The notes: generated from the sequence alone by a model not told the origin. DNA of 64,000 nt from Tyto alba (GCF_018691265.1 NW_024881313.1:36139518-36203517); one strand, 5' to 3'; counted from the first letter of the stretch, positions 36,112 through 49,274 are shown. Numbers and translations are program-made.

Positions 36112-37406
36112 ATGGCTACATTCCTGCCCAGCCCCCTAATACATCAAACGGGGGGATTATGAACGTGGCCCTGATGGGGCGTGTGTTCAGAATCACTTGA
36201 TTTATCCCCTCTCGGTAGAACTTGCTTTTGTGTTCAACATCAGTTCTTTTCGCAGTCCAGAGCAGAACCTGTCTACCCAAGTAAGTCTCCAAAGACATTT
36301 AAAAGAATTATGGTAGTATTCTTTACAAAAGAGGCCCAGATGGATCTCTAGTGATAATACATCCAAAGCCACGTCCCAGCTACCGAGAGAGGGCTGCTTT
36401 TGGGATTGAGGAGTTTGAACCCGGGCTGTCCGTCGGGTGACTGCTCCGTGACAGCACAGATATGGCTCTCTCCAGATTCCCAAACTCTTCCAGTGAGTAC
36501 GACATCCTGCATAAAAGCAAAATGCTTAAAATGGCCAGGGAACCACTTCAGACCGGGTTTTGGTGCTGGGTACAAAATACAGCTCTCAGCTATGAACTGA
36601 ACAGCTTCCAGGCTGGTACCAAAAGCAACCTGGGCACTGCAAGGACTCCTGGGCAGTTTTCACGAGGCTTTTACTGTTTCTGCGAAGTAATGTAGGAGAC
36701 ACAGTAAAAGAACACCCTCTGAAGTCTCACTCTGTCTAAGGATCTCTGTGGAAATGAGGAGGATAAAATATTCCAGTAGCAAAACTTTTAATTGCACAAT
36801 GATCGGTAGTTTTAGAGCCTTAAAACATGAAAAATTAGCATAAGAAAGTTCGCTTGAAAGAGTTCTGACTGAACACCTGCCACATAAACCATCTGCTCCA
36901 GTTTGTGAGAAGTTTAGCTGCAACAGCTGTAAGCACCAGCGCAAAGCAAGAGAGGCTGGAGAAGCAGCCACACCTCCTCCAAACAGAAAGGCCATGCCAT
37001 TTGGGTTGATTAATGTTAGTTAGACAGCCCCTTTCAACCAAAGGATTTTACCAAGTTGAGAGTGATATAGAGTCACCATCCCGGGGGGGGGGGGGGGTGG
37101 GTCAGACCCTCAGTGCTGAAAGGCAGCCCCCCCTGGAACCCCAAACTGCCTCGGAGCTCACAGCACCAGCCTAAGCACCGAAGTGAAAACACAAGATGCC
37201 CTCACCACCACCAGTACTAACACACAAGCTCCAAACACCCCGTCCAGCTCGAGTCCCTGGGAACACCGAAAAGGCAGAGCCCTTGTTACTCTCTTGTGGC
37301 CAGACTTCAAGCATTGGCTTGAATCAAGGAGATTAACTGTTACCCTGGTGCCTTTGGCAGCGTAAGCTCCCATTGAACGCTTCTCCAGCACGCACCTGGA
37401 CTGCCT
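36112..37406. other. Spacer between the LTR pair and the cryptochrome remnant
   Basis: No gene is recognised. It contains a G15 run at 37083-37097 and probably the former 3' UTR of the cryptochrome-DASH gene near its right end. Confidence 0.5.
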
Positions 37407-37517
37407 TCACCATACATCTTCCTTGCAAGAAAAGTAAAAATCTGTCCCTCTGCCCTTGTGCTGCATTGGCGTGTGTGCAGGTCCTCTCCTGCCCCTGGGA
37501 TGGGGGCTGCTTCCCTG
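37407..37517 (-). pseudogene. CRY-DASH: CRY-DASH remnant, last exon
   Basis: 37 codons including a TGA at 37407-37409 that matches the natural end of the family. Encodes GRRGPAHTPMQHKGRGTDFY followed by FS, equivalent to the basic C-terminal tail (KGRKG...RQHK-RGIDFYFS) of amphibian DASH. The acceptor TTTGCAG is present. The phase does not fit the previous exon as drawn. Confidence 0.75.
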
Positions 37518-39156
37518 CTGCAAATGAAGGATGAACAGATATTTACTGATGCTGCAGAGTGAATATGATTACAAAGCTGCCTTGGCGTGCAGAAAAATGT
37601 GCGGGTGGCACTTCCACCCCCAAGTTTGCAGAAAGGAGGGGAGGCCTGACAGGCACAGCTCTAGGCTTGGACTTAGGAAACTCGGGTTTCTGTTAAGGTG
37701 TGGGCTTGTGTTTTCAAAGGTCTTTTGATACTCAGTTTGGGAGGGCTAGGAAGGGGAGGTTCTTCTCCAGGCCTCAGTAACATTGGGCCAGCAGTCCCTC
37801 GCAGCAGTATTTTAATTTCACAAGCACAGTGTGGCAGTGCAGGCCCACAGAGCCCCAGTTGAGCTGGAAAGTTGCTCAAAATGGAAGTCTTGCCTGATAG
37901 AGAAGCTTTTTGGGTTCAGGTTTTATCACTGCCTCAAACCAGTGTCTCACCAAGGGGCTCCTCCACAGGGCCTTTTTTCTGATCTCAGATGCACTCTTAA
38001 GCAGGAAGGTAATAATCCAGGCCCTTTAACAGCATGGCTGGAAGGGGAAAGCTATGCTTTCACAAAACTTTCCACTCATGGCAAAGGAATCTGGCCTGAG
38101 AAATTCAGACACGCTTCATTCTTCTTTGAACACCATATGACAACTAAATTTGAGCCTCCACAAAGTATCCTTACTCAGGAGGAGGCAGGGAGGATGCACA
38201 GGGGACAAGAAAATGCTGAAAACCCCTTGAAATGCACAACCATTGCTTACATCCATTTCCTTCTTCCCATCCAGCTTCACCATCACTGACCCCACCCAGA
38301 CCTACAGAGCGCTTCCCTCCCGTAGCCATCTCGGCCAAGAACAGCAGCCCAGTCAGCAGATGCAAGTCTTGACATGTCACAGGATCCACATCTTAATCTG
38401 TCCCCGTTCTAACAGGCACACACACACCCAAAAAGCAAAGTGCAAGGGCCAGTACCCGTATTTCCTGGTCTTGCTGACTCCAGGTTGGATGCACTCAAGC
38501 ATGGTAGGAGTTCCACCTCATGAAGAGAGTGGAAACTGAGCATCAAGCTTGGCTCCCTCCTGTCTGTCTGCATCAGGGGGTGGTTAAGTCAGTGGAAGCC
38601 TTCAGAGATACCCCATCCCTCCACTCCTATCTGGCATATTCAGAAGGAAAAAACCTGAGCAAGAAAAGCAACCTATAAAATACTAAACAAAACATGCATG
38701 GGTTCATTCTTCAGCCCTAAAACCAACTGGCCTGGCACATTATATGTCCATATATGTAGAGTGGCTTTGTCAGGACTGTATTTTGTGACAGTCCTTAGCA
38801 CATGGTACCCGCAGACTGTGCTTGGAGAAGGTTCTGGAAGGTGCTTGTTTGCCCTGGTAAAAATAGTGCTGGGGAATACACTAACAATATAACTGTCTGC
38901 GTGACAGGAGGTCGGTACTTGGCCTTGTGCCTCAGTCATATTTAGTTTAGTAGGACAGACACAGCTAAATATCCCTGGCTGCATAGTCCCTGTGCAGAGC
39001 TGGACCACCCTCTGCTGCGAGGTAATGGGACTTTGCATTAAAGCAATTTTTCCCCTTTATACCTGAGAAAGAAGAGCAGAATTCACAGCCACTCCTACCG
39101 ATGCAGGGCAGCTGCCTAGAACCCTCCAACGCCATCCAAACCTTCCCAGGACTCAC

Positions 39157-39332
39157 AGGCCTCGGGGTTGATGTGTTGGCTCCACTCCGGGTCTGTCACA
39201 ACCAGCTCCGGGTCTGTCTCACCTCGAGTTCCTCCTGCCTGGGAGGGAGCAGCATTGCTCAGTGCCCAAGGGGTGTGGATATCTGCTCCCTTTATGCCCT
39301 GTAGTTCTGGGACCCACAGCTGAACATTACCC
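39157..39332 (-). pseudogene. CRY-DASH: CRY-DASH remnant exon (WVPEL...HTPW)
   Basis: Encodes GNVQLWVPELQGIKGADIHT, then PWALSNAA and ending EWSQHINPE. This is the signature helix and loop near the C-terminus of the photolyase-homology region. The acceptor is TTTGCAG and the donor GTGAGT (39151-39156). Confidence 0.93.
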
Positions 39333-40330
39333 CTGCAAACAGAACCAACGGGACAGGATCCATTCAGTAACAGCCTGTAAGTGCTTCCCAGCAAGAGACT
39401 TTCTTAACAAGAAAGGGAGAAGCCTGATTTCCAGGTGAAGAAGCTGGTATACTACAGCACCAGTTACCTCTGTCAAGTCTTGGCCCCTCCTGCTAAACCC
39501 TCTACACAGAATTAGTGCCTAACCACAGAGACCTGGATGCTGGAGCTCTTCTCCCAGGCTCACCTGCAGGCAGAGGGGGGAGACAGAGGTGCTTTTTTGG
39601 TACAGTTCACCTGCCCAATTTAGGACATAATGAGATAAAGGCAGGCACTCACAAGAAGTCCTTTTTTTCTTTTCAGTGACTGAAGGAAACCAGGGTGACT
39701 AGCTCAGCTGCACACTCTTGTACTCACCCCCTGGCCCCGAATCTCCCATTAACTCTACTGCTGTGACCCCTACTAGGCAACAGCTCAGCTTGTCATGAAG
39801 CTAAGGAATAGGGTGGAAAAGGGTTATCTGGTATGTGAACACCGGCTAAGCACATGGAAAGGGCGATTTATCTGCTCCCACCACTTAGAGAGGATAGTCA
39901 GAGGAGTCACAGGTTTAATCTCTCCAGGACCTCCCGAGGTGCCCTGTGAGCAGCTCTGTCGAGTGGGCAGTCTCTCTCGTCACTTCTGAGTTCTCCAAGA
40001 AGCTGCTCTGTGCTCAAGGAAATAGCTGTGTGAGATATGGATGGGTTGTGGCTGCTACCTGGAAGAAATGGTGATGAAACACTAAACACACAGACCAACG
40101 GCAGGGCAGGGAGGGCACAGAGAGCACCAGCCTGTCTGGGGACAGCAGCAGATTGCAAACGTCGGATCTTCCTGGATAACAATGAGGAACCTGCCTGACT
40201 GTTGGCAAGGAGATCACAGAACTGTTTTTGCAGCAGTGTCCACAGAGCAGATTGAGCTCCTCTGTTTTCTGAAACTATCCCGTATGCTCTTCTGTACTCT
40301 TCATTGTAGGACAGGGCAAACAAGATTTAC

Positions 40331-40456
40331 ATTGCCATTGTAATCCAGGCCTTGTTTAATCACGTTAAATTTCCTGTTGTCCCGTGGGTCCTCGCAAACA
40401 CCAGCACCAGCGCTGTGGAACCGGTTGCCGTAATTGCTACAAACGTCATAACCCAC
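40331..40456 (-). pseudogene. CRY-DASH: CRY-DASH remnant exon (FAD-pocket DVCSNYGN)
   Basis: Encodes YDVCSNYGNRFHSAGAG, two extra residues (VC/E region), then DPRDNRKFNVIKQGLDYNGN. Family members have NYGNW-LYSAG, so TGG has become CGG at 40421-40423. The donor GTAAAT gives a phase-0 end, whereas the next exon needs two leading bases, so a one-base shift has occurred. Confidence 0.93.
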
Positions 40457-43400
40457 CTTGAGAACAGAGGAAGGAAATGGTAAGAAGTTCTGGGCTGGCC
40501 CTTGGTGAATCTTCTCTCCCCATCCACCCGTTATCTCACGGAGAGAATTCCTTGCATGGGATTCAATCTGGCCACACCGGGTAGGTACAGCCGTCTGCCT
40601 CAGAAGAGGACCGTGCTGCCTGGCTGTTTTGTACAGCTGGGATCAGCTTCTCAGGCTACTTCACTTCGTGGTCCTCAGGTCAGTGAGACAGATAGGTAAG
40701 AGTGCAACCAAAGCCTCTTTCTGTTTCCTTTTTTTTAAAAAAAACCTCCTTCCCTTTGTGCCATCACCTGGCAGACTTAATGACAACTAGCCCTAGCCTT
40801 TGCATGTTAATATTCCAAGAAACAGTAGCCCAGTACATTTCAAATCTGAGAGAAAATTCTTCCTGACTGGTTACCTAGAGACCACAGACTAACAAAATCA
40901 TCTTTGCAGAACCTATTAGGCAGTTTGGAGAAAAATCTAACTCAGACTGTACAGAGTGACCACACAGAGGGTATGAAGATGCAATCAGGACGAACACAGC
41001 AGTTGTTTCCCTGCCATCCTCAGCCTTCATCAGATAGTAAGCCTCAACTCACAGGAACTTGGCAGAGAGAGGTGCTTTACTGCGGGAAACACTAGAGCTC
41101 TCGTGACATACTCAGTAGGCTGCACACAGTCAAGTTATTCTACATCTGAACAAATAAAAAGCTCTCAAAGATGCTTATGTAAAATGGAGCGAGGCACCTG
41201 AAACAGGCACAAATGAGTGCAGAACATGGTCCAGTCTGAGTGCTCTTCAGCTGGGCAGGGTGGCTTAAACCCAACATCAGCAGCTTTCCAGTTGTAGGAC
41301 AATTCAAACCTGGCTCAAGAGGGGAGTGGCAGCAATAGCAAACAGGGCGTGGGATCTCTGAGCATTCCTAGGAGGGGTGTCCACATTGCGAAAGCATAGT
41401 GCTGGCAGCTGTGGCAGAAAAAGTTTGCAAAGACACGTCACTAAGCAGGTTCAGTGCTGTTTCCTTCTCCCTTTACTGCAGCCACAGCAAAAACCAGTCC
41501 ACACGATGATGCTTCCAAAATCTCAGCGGCTCCCTAAAGTGAGGAGCTCAACGCACCCAGATGGCAGAAGGCAGGGGGGAACGGGCTCTGCCAAGTTCCC
41601 TTCCCCTTCCTCTGCCAAGTCAGCCAGGAGCAGGGGTCAGGGTGATCAATAGCCAGCTATGCTCCCTGTGCACCAGGCTTCCCCTTCCCTGCAGCACTTC
41701 CTCCAGTCGGTGAGATAAGGAGGGGAAGAGAGATGCCATCGGAGGCCTGATTGTTCGATTAACATGCAGGAAAGCGTGTGTGGGAGGTGAGGGCAAATCC
41801 AAGGGGGACTGGAGGAGGCAGGCTCATTTCCCCCTCAGCCTTGCCCCTTCCTGGCATTCTCTTCTGTTTGTTTCTCTCCCTTTCCTTGGGGCCTGACCCT
41901 GTGAAAGAAGTCATAAGCGAGATATTCTCTGTTCAGGACACCAGAGGTCTCTGGCTTTTCCCTTGGCTTCAATGTGTTGCAGAGAGCTTGCCTTACTCTC
42001 CCTGCCCGTCCGGTGTGGATGACAAACACCCTCTTCTTCTTCACAGGCACATGCAAACACTCAGTGGGCCTTTGCTGGAAGTATCAGAGATTAAATATGC
42101 ATTGCTCTCCCTTTTTAGAGGCAAGTGAGACCATTTTCAGTTCTGTACTGGTCCTGTTGCAAACGAAGCAACAGAATGGTTTGAATATTATGGTTTGAAG
42201 TGGAGCAAGCATCTGCTTGGTACCTTCGTTGTAAAATGATGGCAGCGGCGGTTGCACATTTTGTCTGTTGTTCTTTGTTGTAAACAAATAAACAAAGGGG
42301 GACTGGAGTGGTGCAGTGGCAGAAGCCATTCATTGCCTCTCTACCCTCTCTCCACAACAAGTGGAGAGAAAAGGACTGTGAATCCTTTCTCTATGAGCCA
42401 TAACTCATTCTCAAGTCTCCAAATGTGCTGGAGCTGCACAACAACCGTATCTCTCTCGCCAAACTGATCTCTTGCATTTTACTTCAGGGATGCCACCAAG
42501 GTAAAGAAACACAGCTGTCAAACAATGTATCAGTGTGCCACAAGCTGAAAGGAAGGGACAGAAGGGCACAAGGATCAGCCTGTGCCACACCAACCTACAG
42601 TGGCAACTAGCATCTGCGGCTTCCCGAGATGAAAAGGATAGTGCAGAGTGCTAAATCCTGCTTCCAGCAAGGCTGGTGACACTCCTGCCCGTGTGAATAA
42701 AGGTTAAGTAATCCAGGGAGCATCTTTCCAGACTCCAGGTCTTCCTCACTTGGGGGATAGGACCTGGAATCTTCCACGGCCCTCTGAGTCTGACTGCAAA
42801 GTGAACCAAACTCCTATCTGAGGAAGGCAAGGCTGCCCACCTCAATTCCCGACTCCCAATTCTTAATCATCTGGTGACTTTGAGTGCAAGGCTTGCCAGC
42901 ACCTGAAGCAAGCTGCTCTGTGTGAAATGAAGTCACCTTTGTAACCACTGTGAAAGCCATAGCTGAGAGATGCCATCAAAAGCCAGATACTGCAAAACAT
43001 TCAAAACACTCTGCAGGACAGGCACGCATAGATAGGTTTGTAGATTTGTAAGTGTTGTACCATTCTTCTGGAGGGCCACTGTGTCTCCCATACAATGCAC
43101 TCAGGCTGCAGGAATTATATCATCCATACTGAAACGCAGCCCCTGCTCGGCAAGTCATTGCTATGAAGCTTAGGGCACGCAGGGTATCAGCTATTTTATA
43201 TAACCCACTGCAACTGCAAAAGAAATGCACTCAAGATTTTCCATCCCAGGTTCCAACACCAGCTACCAACACCACGTTCTGGAAGATCCTGCAGAAGTCC
43301 TGCACCGTGTTACCATGCAAGCCCACCACTGCTCACCGCACTGGGGAGTCACAGCAATGGGAAGAGCACCCAGATCTTCCTGCAGATCTCCTCAGCTAAA

Positions 43401-44455
43401 GCCATGTCAGAGACCAGCTCCAAGGAAGCTCAAAAAAAATATTACATTCACAAGAAAGGCTCTTTTACTTGCAGATAATGGTGAGGTGCCTGGGCTTTCT
43501 CTGTACCTCCAGCCATACCAGCGAGTAGAAAGTTTCCTGGTTACCAGTAGCGTCTTATATCCCACAGACAAGATCTTTAATGGGAGGCCAAAGTATTTGG
43601 GACTTTTTCTGTCTATACCGCTCAGTGTGGTGAGGAACAAATGCAGATTTACCTCCTCAGCCTCAGTTTTCACCACTCAGCATGGTGCTACTGACGGTCT
43701 CTCCATCACTATCACTAGAGATAAGGGCAACCAAGCAAAGACGCACAGCGCTGAACTGGGGTCTGCCAGCCTGTTCAGACCTCCCTGGGAAGAAGCTATG
43801 GGGACGAGGACAGGGAAGCAACCCAGCTCTTTAACTGAGCTTGCATGGCTGCTGACTGGCAGATGAGAAACAACTTGGTGCTCCCTTTGGCAGGGAGGCC
43901 TGTGACTCACCAGAATGAAGAAGGATGCCTCCAGCCAGGGTGGAGTTCTCTGGAAGCTGATCCAGCTATTGTCCATACTTGCCTGTTCTTGACTAGATGG
44001 CTTCCCTGTCTGCAGCGATCAATGCAAAGACACGGTGCCAGCACTGGCTTCAGTAGCCAGAACACATTTCTTTTTATGTTCTATTTCTGAGCTGTCCTCC
44101 TCCCCAGCCTCTGGGGTGAGCAAATCAGAGCATTGTTAACATAATTTATGTTTGAAAGTTTTTTCCAGAGTGACAGATCTCTGGCTAAAACCCTACATGG
44201 AGGATCAAAACCATTACTGAAAACTTTCTAGCTACAGCTTGGTTGATGGCAGCTTCACTGTAGCAAAACTCCCTTTTCTTCCGTGAGCTTTGGGAAGTAC
44301 ATAACGCACAAGCAGTATATACATGTACTTATATCAGCCTGAAAATTATTGATCATCTTCTGTATCCTTCCTTACTAGGCAGAGCTAGTCTTCCTGTCTC
44401 TCACTCAGGGCAGGGAGCACAAACCACTCCAGATACACAAAGCGTTTGGTCTTAC

Positions 44456-44613
44456 CAGCAGGAATTTGAACCATTCTGCCCTCATCCTCCAGTCCAGACC
44501 CAGGCCCTTGGTGACAAAGCTGGTGACATTCTGCCGTCCTCTGTTAGACATGAAGCCTGTCACAGGCAGCTCTCGCACGTTGGCATCGACAAAAGGAACC
44601 CCTGTTTTGCCCT
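44456..44613 (-). pseudogene. CRY-DASH: CRY-DASH remnant exon ([15 protein letters not shown])
   Basis: 158 bases with no stop. Encodes [20 protein letters not shown], then [12 protein letters not shown] and [12 protein letters not shown]. This is the most diagnostic part of the family (TG-P--DA-MREL--TG-MSNRGRQ-). Acceptor CTGCAG and donor GTAAGA are intact. Confidence 0.96.
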
Positions 44614-45706
44614 CTGCAGAGACAAAGGACAGTGCTGGGACATGGTGACATTTCTGGGCACTCATAAACCAACCTGTGGTCGTGCATTCACAGCCATCCA
44701 AGCAGGTAAGACAGTGCCAGCACACAGTGCCAGGGAGAGATTTCAGTGAGGTTTAGATGGTGTGCAGCCACTAAGATGCACTGGAAATGAAATGGGAAAT
44801 TATACTGAAAATTAAAACGAGGAGAATTTTTGACAAGAAAAAAAAACAAGGTACAGAAAAAGCTCAGACTGGAAAAACCATCAGGTGGATTGCAGGGAAT
44901 TTTGCAGAGCAAAATAAATATACAGACAATAGTGAGATGGGCCAAGAACAGAAAAATTGACAGGTGACTAATAGCAGAGAGGGATCTATTGGGCAAGTCC
45001 CCAGGGTTTAGTACCTGAAAAGTAGAGAGCTTTGTCTGTTGTTAAGGAAAAGATTTATTGTACCTGTGTGCAAATGGATACACATGGCATTAACATGAAG
45101 ATAGATATATAGGTGTGTGTTTCACTGATTCTGATATTTTAATCAGTCCCTCCAAGTTTTGAGATATTATGCTTGCTATTCATGTGACAACACTTATAAA
45201 AGCTAAGGAAAAGCAAGGATATTAAAAGGCTGTGGCATAACGAAAGATGTGATTTATTCTAACGCTGTTTTAATCTTCTAAACAAAACCAATCAGAAGAA
45301 CAAAATGTAGCAGGCATGGCAATCTAGCATTGACAAGAAGAGCTGGTCAGCCTCTGTGTGACTAAACAGAAGGGACCAGCAGGTCGTGACACTCCCACCT
45401 GGGCAGGAAATTAGCTGCAGTGCATCTCACAAAGCGCGTACCGGCCGGAGAGAGCCTGGCCATCCACGATACCCTGTGGGCTTGCTCCTGTGCGGTGCTC
45501 AGTTCTGGAAGGGAAGCAAAGTATCCTGCACTCATGCCAAACCGAGGGGTTGGATTCTTGTTTGGTGGCAACAGTTTAAATGACAGGCCCTGAACATGCT
45601 GACCGTTCCCCTACATAAACCCGAGTTAGCGTTAGGGCACACGTTAGCATGCAGACGCGTGGAAACCAAAAGCAAACTGCAGCCCAAACCTGCAGTTTCT
45701 ACTCAC

Positions 45707-45766
45707 CTCTCCAACAGTCAAGGAGCTAAAGGTCTTTTTTCCAGGGGACCTCTTTACTCTGAAGCC
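45707..45766 (-). pseudogene. CRY-DASH: CRY-DASH remnant exon with in-frame TAG
   Basis: 60 bases with acceptor AATAG and donor GTGAGT. Encodes GLQSKEVPWKKDL, a TAG stop at 45726-45728, then LLDCWR. This aligns with GLQ-K-VPW--D-K-FDAWKEG of vertebrate DASH. Phases fit both neighbours exactly, so the stop is within a genuine former exon. Confidence 0.9.
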
Positions 45767-47116
45767 CTATTGAGGAAAAAAATGAACTGCTAGTGAAGAC
45801 AGATGCTTACACAGGCAGTTATTAATAAAACAATGACAGCCAGAGGCACCTTGGTTGACAGAAGATGTTAGGATGAAGCTAGCCCTCTCAGTGGTATTAC
45901 AAACAAGCCGTGTTCCTTCTGCAGAGGTTTAGAGATGATCCATGTCTCCTTTCAAGTGTTGCAAAGGGGTGTCTCGTGCACACAGAGGATGCTCAAGCCC
46001 CAGCTGATTTTGATTATTTGTTTTGTCAGTGTTTCACCTTTTTTTTTTTTTTTTTTGATTAAAAATGACTCAGACCTCACAAGTGGCTGCAGATGTGCCG
46101 TGGCCCAAGCTAGGATTTTCTTGTTTGGTTTTACTCCAGGATAATGCTTACGTGAAATACATTTCTGTAGCAGATACTAAACCCAGAATTACCTGGCAGC
46201 AGCCCCTGGTAACACTTTGCTCCTGCAGTGGGGTAGGAACAGATGAGGGGGATGACTTTATGTTTGCAGGGGTCCGGTGGCAATTACAGTCCTCTGCACG
46301 GTGGAACAGAGGGAGCAGGGACGACTCAGCTCTAGCTCCAGACATCTGAGGTTAGGCCCACCACTGCCATCCAGTGCCATTTGAGATGCTGTCGGGCATC
46401 TGAAACAGCCACGGAGGCCTGGCAGATGTGACACAGGCCCTGAGGGAGATGTGCTCCTCTGCAGCCACAGCTGGGTGCCAGGCAGGCTGCCCTAGGGCAG
46501 CTAAACCAGAGCTGTATGCTTAGGTGTGGGCAGCTACATCACATGGAGAACAGCCCACCCAGCACAGGCATCAGCTGTAGGGTTTCCTGACTCTATGCAC
46601 TACCTATTTGTTGTTGCATGGATTGTTCAGAGCCCCGTTTCACGTGTAGACACCTGCACGTAAGTCACTGGGTCTGGAGCTGAATCTCATTCCAATTCCC
46701 ATGTAGTGCAAGGCAGAAAGAATATCTGGTTTCTTGGGATTCACACTGCTGGGTCGGTTCCTGCTCTGTCCCAGATTCTCTGGTGAAAGCCTGAAGCCTG
46801 GATTCTCTCCAAAGGTGGAGTGTCTCCGGAAACAGCATCTTTACTCTTATTGTGCTGCTGTTTCCCACTGACACGTTGTTAATAACACTCCCTGTAGCTA
46901 ATCAGATTTGGGGCAAAAGTCTCAGCGTCTACACAGTGTCCAGCACCGTGGTGTAAAGGTACTTCTGTGCTAACACTAAATCCCCAGTAACATCCCAGGG
47001 TGGTGACACAAGCGCTATGAGAAGAACATTACAACACAATGCCAGCAGCCTCTTCTCTTACTTCCCGTGTTGTAAGATTGCACCTTTCCTCTCCAAATAC
47101 AATGGTCCATACACAC

Positions 47117-47196
47117 CTCTTAATGAGAAAATCCTTCTGCCGTGCTTCAGGGCCACAAATCAAAAGTAATCCCGCCACACCAGTTCAAACAGGACC
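47117..47196 (-). pseudogene. CRY-DASH: CRY-DASH remnant exon with in-frame TGA
   Basis: 80 bases. Encodes VLFELVWRDYF, a TGA stop at 47160-47162, then FVALKHGRRIFSLRG. The family has ELLWRDYF[K/R]FVALK, so an Arg AGA codon probably became TGA. The acceptor is TTTCAG, the donor GTGTGT, and phases fit both neighbours. Confidence 0.93.
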
Positions 47197-48080
47197 CTGA
47201 AACACGAAGCCATATCTGTATTTCACTGTAGGTCAGATAAAATTACTGAACTAGGATGTTGCTTCCACAGCACCCGTCATTAACACCGTGAGGTTTATTC
47301 ACAAGTAGCAATGTCATGTACCTTTCCATGCTACCAGTTCTCACCCCAACCCACTTACCTAGCTTGCACCTGAATGACTACAGTGAAAGCAAACTTTGCA
47401 TGAATCACTTGGCAAGCTTTCTTTAGCTCGAGTGCAGGAGCAGAATTTCAGGAAACCTGTTGCTCATCCGTCCCTGCTGGGATGTAATTCTCCAGAGAGC
47501 CAGGCAAGGACCTGATTCAGCTTCACACTTCCGCATGAGCAAGCATGTCAGCACATTCCTAAGAGCTTTCCATCCATTTAAGCAATAACCTTTGTAAAGG
47601 ACTTAAAGGTACCTTTCAAAATCGGGTTTACACTGGTCTAGCTCATGAGATCGGGTGCTAGGCCCACAGAAAGGACAGTTTTATATAAAAAGAGCTTCTT
47701 ATAAAATGACAGCACCTCAGCCTTTAAGACCTGCTTCAGCTCTCTGGTATACCGGAAATATTCTACTCAACTGATGTTTAGGCTTACAAGATCTTTCTTG
47801 AAAATCTAATTACAAAACAGGACACTGTCCAAATGCTAAAAACTAGTGTCATGATATTGAGGTTCAGTCAATCTCGTGTGCAGCCACCATGACCTGTATT
47901 TCAGTGTAGAATTGACTGCAGTGCCTGGGAGCTTGACAGCTTCTTTTTTATAATTATTTATCACTTTAAAATGCTCAGATCACCATGGCACCCCAGCTGC
48001 CGGCAGGCTGGCTGACTTACTAGATGGAAAAACATGAGTATGCCCATTTCTTGAAATCTTTCCTCTCTTAATTGTCTTTG

Positions 48081-48192
48081 GGAAAAAACAAAACAAAACA
48101 AAACAAACAAACAAACAAAAACAAAACAAACAAAAAAACCACAAACAAACAAAAAAACCCCCAAACAAACAGAAACCCAAACCAAACCAAAA
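48081..48192. repeat. (AAAC)n / (AAAAC)n low-complexity array
   Basis: About 110 bases of A-runs separated by single C, mixing AAAC, AAAAC and longer units. It may derive from a degraded poly-A tail. Confidence 0.9.
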
Positions 48193-49184
48193 CATACACT
48201 TCGATAGGCAAAAGGTCAATATTTTACCTGTACTGAATTTTAATGAAACGGAGTATATTGTCTGGAATTGTTGGCAATGTTCTGCCTGTTCATCACCAAC
48301 CACTGTGCTGTTTGACAGACTGCAAACGTAACAGACCAATGTGAAAACATCGTTCTATACTTTGCACAGACTTTGTGGTTTGGGGGTTTTTTCCCATGCA
48401 GTTCTAGTGTTAGGCCAGGCTCTAACATGACCCTGCTTCTCCATAGGAGCTCCCTACCAGGTACTAATTCACAGCGTCTGGGCAGATCAGAGTGAGTGAG
48501 CGAGTTCAAAGCCAGCCCAGGGATGGATACACTGACCTCAACTGTCCCCCAGACTCCTTCAGGACAACCTGCAGGCAGGTGAGCCGCCAGCAGTGACGTG
48601 AGGGAGAGCACGGGTGACAAGGCAGGTGCATTAATCCCACTTCCCAGTCCCCTTTTCCCCGTTGCTGTGGTGGTGTGACCATGGCCAGGCAGCAGAGCAA
48701 ACACGGGGCGTTTGCTGGATTGTGGCCAGAGGTCCTTCTGACACCAGGTGATTTGTGCAAGTCACAGAGTCACTGAGCCTTTTGGGTGAAACTCTGCTTG
48801 TATCCTCACTGTGAGAAACCCTTTGGGTTTTCTTTGCAAATCATTCTTCTTCCTTCTCATCTAGCCCATAAATAACAATACAGAGAAGGATGGTGATGAT
48901 TTACAGAGATCAGTTTTAAAAATCATGAACCACAATTTCTCAGCAATAATAATGACAGCTAGCATTAATAATCTTTACTTTAAAAGTGCCTAAAGCCTCT
49001 GGATGTCAGAGGCAGACTAATAAATCCATACTGAAACAGAACTGAAATGCAACCCAGAGGAACCAGACAGCAGGCACAGGAAAAACAAACATTAATTAAG
49101 AAGGAAGTTAACAAATCAACCTCACCTGTGCATGAGATGCCCTTTTCAGAGAAAACAAGCCACAGTGATTGCGCAGGGACATAC

Positions 49185-49274
49185 CAGTAGGTGCTCTTAT
49201 TTGCTGTTCTTTCTTTTTCATGCTTCTGGATCTGCTCATAGACGTACTGAGGTGAAATGCAGCCCAGCACCAGC
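49185..49274 (-). pseudogene. CRY-DASH: CRY-DASH remnant exon (LGCISPQYVYEQI)
   Basis: 90 bases with no stop. Encodes LVLGCISPQYVYEQIQKHEK, then ERTANKSTY(W). It matches LALGCISPRYIYEQI of amphibian DASH, a segment lining the FAD site. Acceptor TTTCAG, donor GTATGT. Confidence 0.95.

Noticed and set aside
43225..43866. 213-codon plus-strand frame
   Set aside because: It lies in an intron of the cryptochrome remnant. No motif, no splice or promoter support, low-complexity character in parts.
45362..45571. Minus-strand frame with AG and GT boundaries near the cryptochrome exons
   Set aside because: It has splice-like ends but no similarity to the family, and the neighbouring exons join in phase without it.
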